A DNA stretch of 9,382 nt from DUOD01 sp050945235 (GTDB lineage Bacteria; Bacillota; Clostridia; DUOD01), in NCBI GenBank assembly GCA_050945235.1, contig JBMNSO010000071.1, positions 1 through 9,382 on the forward strand, in the 5' to 3' direction. A model generated the notes under the pieces. That model made no database searches, had not been told where the DNA came from, and saw only the letters and a program-made list of their open reading frames with translations. A program made the translations under genes and the position numbers. Below are positions 6,917 through 9,382 of the stretch, piece after piece. Every line of letters begins with the position of its first letter. Position 1 is the stretch's first letter.

Positions 6917-6939
6917 TCCAAACCCTCCATATTCGTTTG

Positions 6940-6953
6940 TAAATAATTATACA
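6940..6953. promoter_or_regulatory. Arg-box-like operator covering the argG -10
   Basis: Read on the minus strand the site is TGTATAATTATTTA, matching the ArgR/AhrC palindrome TGAATAATTATTCA at 12 of 14 positions. It contains the whole TATAAT of the argG promoter, so a bound repressor would block RNA polymerase. The repressor gene itself is not in the window. Confidence 0.65.
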
Positions 6954-6974
6954 ATATTATGCATAATTATACAA
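6946..6974 (-). promoter_or_regulatory. Sigma-A promoter of argGH
   Basis: On the minus strand TTGTAT (6974-6969), a 17-nt spacer and a perfect TATAAT (6951-6946) predict transcription from about 6939, some 23 nt before the argG ATG. Both hexamers lie within Arg-box-like sequences, which makes the pair more credible than either alone. Confidence 0.75.
6960..6973. promoter_or_regulatory. Arg-box-like operator covering the argG -35
   Basis: Read on the minus strand the site is TGTATAATTATGCA, also 12 of 14 matches to the ArgR/AhrC palindrome. Its centre is 20 bp from that of the other box, about two helical turns, which resembles the paired, closely spaced Arg boxes bound by the ArgR hexamer. 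It covers most of the -35 hexamer. Confidence 0.65.
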
Positions 6975-6979
6975 ATACT

Positions 6980-6997
6980 TTTATGTATATACATAAA
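6980..6997. promoter_or_regulatory. Perfect 18-bp palindrome between argG and ruvC
   Basis: TTTATGTATATACATAAA is a perfect palindrome centred 22 bp from the nearer Arg-box centre, upstream of argG and just upstream of the ruvC promoter region. It matches the Arg-box core at only about 6 of 14 positions, so it is probably a different site, or chance in AT-rich DNA. Confidence 0.4.
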
Positions 6998-7000
6998 CAC

Positions 7001-7034
7001 TTTTATTTTGCCTTTGCTCCATATATAATATAAC
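7001..7034 (+). promoter_or_regulatory. Candidate promoter region of ruvCAB
   Basis: A perfect TATAAT at 7024-7029 has only a weak -35 (TTTTAT, 7001-7006) at 17 nt; alternatively TATAAC (7029-7034) pairs with TTTGCC or TTGCCT near 7007-7013. The -10 element looks real but its exact partner is uncertain. Either start leaves roughly 30-45 nt of leader before the ruvC TTG. No LexA-type box was recognised. Confidence 0.35.
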
Positions 7035-7079
7035 AGTAGAAACCAAAATACAATATTTTATGGATAATGGAGGCTGGCC

Positions 7080-7571
7080 TTGATAATACTGGGAATCGAT
7101 CCCGGCATAGCCATAATGGGATATGGTATAATAGAATACAAATACAATAATTTTAATGTTTTGGACTATGGGTGTATCAAAACCACCAATGACCTTACCA
7201 TGGCTAAAAGACTGGTACAATTGTATGACAGTACCCTGTATCTCATACATAAATATAAACCGGATGATATGGCCGTGGAAGAGCTGTTTTTCAACAAAAA
7301 CGCCAAGACTGCGCTGATCATAGGACATGCCAGGGGTGTTTCCATACTGGCAGGTGCAAACTGCGGTCTGGAGGTCTATGAATATACCCCCCTTCAGATA
7401 AAGCAGGGGGTGGTGGGCTACGGCCGTGCGGAAAAGGTGCAGGTTCAGCAGATGATCAAGGCATTACTCAAGCTGGATTCCGTCCCCAAACCGGACGATG
7501 TAGCTGATGCTTTGGCCGTAGCTGTATGCCATGCCCACTCCAAAAGGGTTAATCACTTGTTAAAGGGGTAA
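7080..7571 (+). CDS. ruvC: Holliday junction resolvase RuvC, TTG start
   Basis: RuvC is a dimeric endonuclease that cuts four-way DNA junctions symmetrically, finishing recombination after RuvAB branch migration. The 163 residues show the RNase H-like fold with all four metal-binding acids: Asp7 in GIDPG, Glu67 in AVEELFFNKN, and Asp140 and Asp143 in KPDDVADALAVA. LIIGHARGVSIL and PLQIKQGVVGYGRAEK are also typical. The start is TTG at 7080, 6 nt after GGAGG; the upstream ATGs at 7060 and 7067 are out of frame, and the product begins exactly where family members do. It is the first gene of a ruvC-ruvA-ruvB operon. Presence of RuvC favours Clostridia over Bacilli, which use RecU. Confidence 0.96.
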   Translation: MIILGIDPGIAIMGYGIIEYKYNNFNVLDYGCIKTTNDLTMAKRLVQLYDSTLYLIHKYKPDDMAVEELFFNKNAKTALIIGHARGVSILAGANCGLEVYEYTPLQIKQGVVGYGRAEKVQVQQMIKALLKLDSVPKPDDVADALAVAVCHAHSKRVNHLLKG

Positions 7572-7577
7572 TATACT

Positions 7578-8171
7578 ATGTTTGCATATATAAAGGGAAA
7601 TATCGAATATGTGGCAAAGGATTTTTTCGTTATGGAGGTCAACGGGCTGGGGTTTAAGATATATGCCAATACCACAACCCTGGGCAAGCTGGATTCTGCC
7701 AAGGATGCAGTTAAAGTATATACACATTTATATGTAAGAGAAGACGTCATGACTCTATTCGGTTTTTTGTCCGATGAAGAGTTGAGGTTGTTCGAGCAGT
7801 TAATTAATGTATCCGGCATAGGGCCAAAGGCAGGGCTGGCCATACTATCAGCCATGACTCCTGCGCAATTCGCCATGAGTTTACTAACAAATGACATCAA
7901 TAACCTGGTTAAGGTACCGGGCATAGGCAAAAAAACCGCCCAAAGATTAATCCTTGAGCTTAAGGATAAGATCAGGCAAAGGGACATAGCACCACCCTTG
8001 GATATGCCTGAACTGGCCGACAACAACAGAAGCGAAGCGTTAAGTGCACTGATGACCTTGGGCTATACTGCCCAGGAGGCGGAAAAGGCTATAGCCCATG
8101 TATATAAAGAGGATTATGATACAGAAACCCTACTTAAACTGGCCTTAAGTGAGCTGTCCAGTATAAAATAG
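7578..8171 (+). CDS. ruvA: Holliday junction DNA helicase subunit RuvA
   Basis: RuvA binds the four-way junction as a tetramer and loads the RuvB motor rings. The 197-residue product shows three expected domains: an N-terminal OB fold (about 1-63, MFAYIKGNIEYVAKDFFVMEV onward), two helix-hairpin-helix motifs at VSGIGPKAG (78-86) and VPGIGKKTA (113-121), and after a flexible linker (about 133-150) the C-terminal RuvB-binding three-helix domain (SEALSALMTLGYTAQEAEKAI). The ATG is 6 nt after the ruvC stop and its ribosome binding site (AAAGGGG, 7562-7568) lies in the last codons of ruvC, indicating coupled translation. Confidence 0.96.
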   Translation: MFAYIKGNIEYVAKDFFVMEVNGLGFKIYANTTTLGKLDSAKDAVKVYTHLYVREDVMTLFGFLSDEELRLFEQLINVSGIGPKAGLAILSAMTPAQFAMSLLTNDINNLVKVPGIGKKTAQRLILELKDKIRQRDIAPPLDMPELADNNRSEALSALMTLGYTAQEAEKAIAHVYKEDYDTETLLKLALSELSSIK

Positions 8172-8189
8172 TTAAGGAGTTGCATTTAA

Positions 8190-9188
8190 TTGGGAGAACG
8201 GATTATCACCAGTCATTTTAAGAAGGAAGACGTGGACGTGGAAATTACCCTACGTCCCAGGTATATGACTGAATACATCGGCCAGACCAATGCAAAGGAA
8301 AAGCTGAATATATTTATAAAGGCCGCAAAACAGCGGAAGGAGGCCCTTGACCACGTATTATTGTACGGCCCGCCGGGATTGGGCAAGACAACCCTTGCCA
8401 ACATAATAGCCAATGAACTGGGTGTCAGTATAAGGATAACCTCGGGCCCAGCTATAGAAAAACCCGGTGATCTTGCGGCCATACTAACGAACCTGGGGGA
8501 ACATGATGTCTTGTTTATTGATGAAATCCACAGGCTAAACAGGAGTGTCGAAGAGATACTGTATCCTGCCATGGAGGACTATGCCCTGGACATAATCATA
8601 GGCAAGGGGCCCAGTGCACGGTCCATCAGGCTGGACCTGCCCCATTTCACGTTAATAGGCGCAACCACCAGGGCGGGAATGCTGACTTCACCCCTAAGGG
8701 ATAGGTTCGGCGTGGTTAACAGGCTGGAACACTACTCCGTCCCTGAGCTTAAACAGATAGTCCTGCGATCGGCAGCCATATTAAACATAGAAATAGAGGA
8801 TGCGGGTGCCGATGAAATAGCCCGGCGATCTAGGGGTACCCCCCGTGTAGCCAACAGGTTACTTAAAAGGGTAAGGGATTATGCTCAGGTTAAGGGTGAA
8901 GGGATTATCACCCTCGAGATTTCTAAAAAGGCATTGAACCTGCTGGAGGTGGATGAAATAGGCCTTGATAATGTGGACAGGAGAATGCTCCTTACCATTA
9001 TAAAAAAGTTTGGCGGAGGTCCGGTGGGTCTGGATACCCTGGCCGCAAGTATCGGTGAGGAGAGCAACACAATAGAGGATGTATATGAGCCCTATCTATT
9101 GCAGCTGGGTTTTATAAATAGGACGCCCAGGGGCAGGATAGTCACAAAGGGTGCCTATGAACACCTAGAGGTGCCTTATAACGACTAG
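8190..9188 (+). CDS. ruvB: Holliday junction branch migration ATPase RuvB, TTG start
   Basis: RuvB is the hexameric AAA+ motor that pulls DNA through the RuvA-bound junction. The 332 residues contain LRPRYMTEYIGQ near the N-terminus, Walker A GPPGLGKTT (60-68), Walker B LFIDEIH (108-114), sensor 1 GATTRAG (157-163), the PLRDRFG motif carrying the arginine finger (168-174), and a C-terminal winged helix (GGGPVGLDTLAASIGEE onward, about 276-320). The start is TTG at 8190: an in-frame TAA at 8187-8189 rules out anything upstream, AAGGAG (8174-8179) lies 10 nt before, and the N-terminus MGERIITSHF fits the family. It follows ruvA by 18 nt in the same operon. Confidence 0.97.
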   Translation: MGERIITSHFKKEDVDVEITLRPRYMTEYIGQTNAKEKLNIFIKAAKQRKEALDHVLLYGPPGLGKTTLANIIANELGVSIRITSGPAIEKPGDLAAILTNLGEHDVLFIDEIHRLNRSVEEILYPAMEDYALDIIIGKGPSARSIRLDLPHFTLIGATTRAGMLTSPLRDRFGVVNRLEHYSVPELKQIVLRSAAILNIEIEDAGADEIARRSRGTPRVANRLLKRVRDYAQVKGEGIITLEISKKALNLLEVDEIGLDNVDRRMLLTIIKKFGGGPVGLDTLAASIGEESNTIEDVYEPYLLQLGFINRTPRGRIVTKGAYEHLEVPYND

Positions 9189-9216
9189 ATTTGTGTCATA
9201 CAACGATTAGGTTTGT
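9180..9216. repeat. Imperfect 15-bp direct repeat at the ruvB 3' end
   Basis: AACGACTAGATTTGT (9180-9194) and AACGATTAGGTTTGT (9202-9216) agree at 13 of 15 bases, 22 bp apart. The first copy spans the ruvB stop codon, so the second looks like a partial duplication of the gene end. No terminator hairpin with a T-run was found before the next gene, so readthrough is likely. Confidence 0.5.
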
Positions 9217-9286
9217 ACCCTGCAAAGGCTTGATGCTTTAACGTATTCTAACGTAACGGGCAACTTATAGATTGGAGGATAATATT

Positions 9287-9382
9287 ATGGGATTTGGCCA
9301 AATAAGTAAAATATTATTATCCATCGGTGCCGTATTACTTGTAATAGGCGTTATATTCTTTGCATTGTCCAAGCTGGGTATA
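9287..9382 (+). CDS. DUF2905-like small membrane protein, cut at window end
   Basis: An ATG at 9287, 8 nt after GGAGG (9274-9278), opens a frame that runs off the window after 32 codons. The visible part, MGFGQISKILLSIGAVLL onward, is a short polar start then one hydrophobic helix (about residues 7-27) ending SKLGI. This matches the start of DUF2905 proteins, short two-helix membrane proteins (about 65-75 residues) with a GxLPGD motif after the first helix; that motif would lie just past the window. Genes of this family are often found after ruvB in Clostridia. No function is established. The bases from the ribosome binding site to the ATG (GGAGGATAATATTATG) nearly equal those of bofC. Confidence 0.72.
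   Translation, partial: MGFGQISKILLSIGAVLLVIGVIFFALSKLGI

Overview
The window reads as a chromosomal stretch of a spore-forming, low-to-moderate-GC Clostridia-type Firmicute. The reasons are: a RuvC resolvase is present (Bacilli normally use RecU instead); a BofC-like sporulation protein sits beside a YebC-family gene and the ruv genes; arginine codons are mostly AGG/AGA and isoleucine is often ATA; ribosome binding sites are strong GGAGG types; and two genes start with TTG. I cannot name the genus.

Layout, left to right. The 3' part of a YebC/PmpR-family gene (5' end outside the window) ends at a very strong intrinsic terminator. Convergent to it lies a short gene for a 58-residue, two-helix membrane protein (828-1004, minus). 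Divergent from that gene is a BofC-like secreted or membrane-anchored protein (1177-1812), preceded by what looks like a forespore (sigma-F/sigma-G) promoter and closed by its own terminator. Next comes a proB-proA pair with overlapping genes (1986-4050), for the first two steps of proline synthesis from glutamate. The convergent gap between proA and argH (4051-4323) holds six degenerate 30-bp tandem repeats and a set of inverted repeats. On the minus strand, argG-argH (6916 to 4324) form a two-gene arginine operon, with two Arg-box-like operators lying on the -35 and -10 of its promoter. Divergent from it is the ruvC-ruvA-ruvB operon (7080-9188) for Holliday junction processing, followed by the start of a DUF2905 small membrane protein gene (9287 to the window end).

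How it fits together. The yebC / bofC / ruv neighbourhood matches the order known around B. subtilis bofC-ruvA-ruvB, so proBA and argGH appear to be amino acid cassettes inserted between bofC and ruvC. All the large genes are intact and ordinary. The features most worth a second look are in the gaps: the short membrane-protein gene, the forespore promoter of bofC, the Arg-box pair, and the 30-bp repeat tract, which reads as a decapeptide repeat (consensus near GNIPSLREYF) interrupted by a frameshift.
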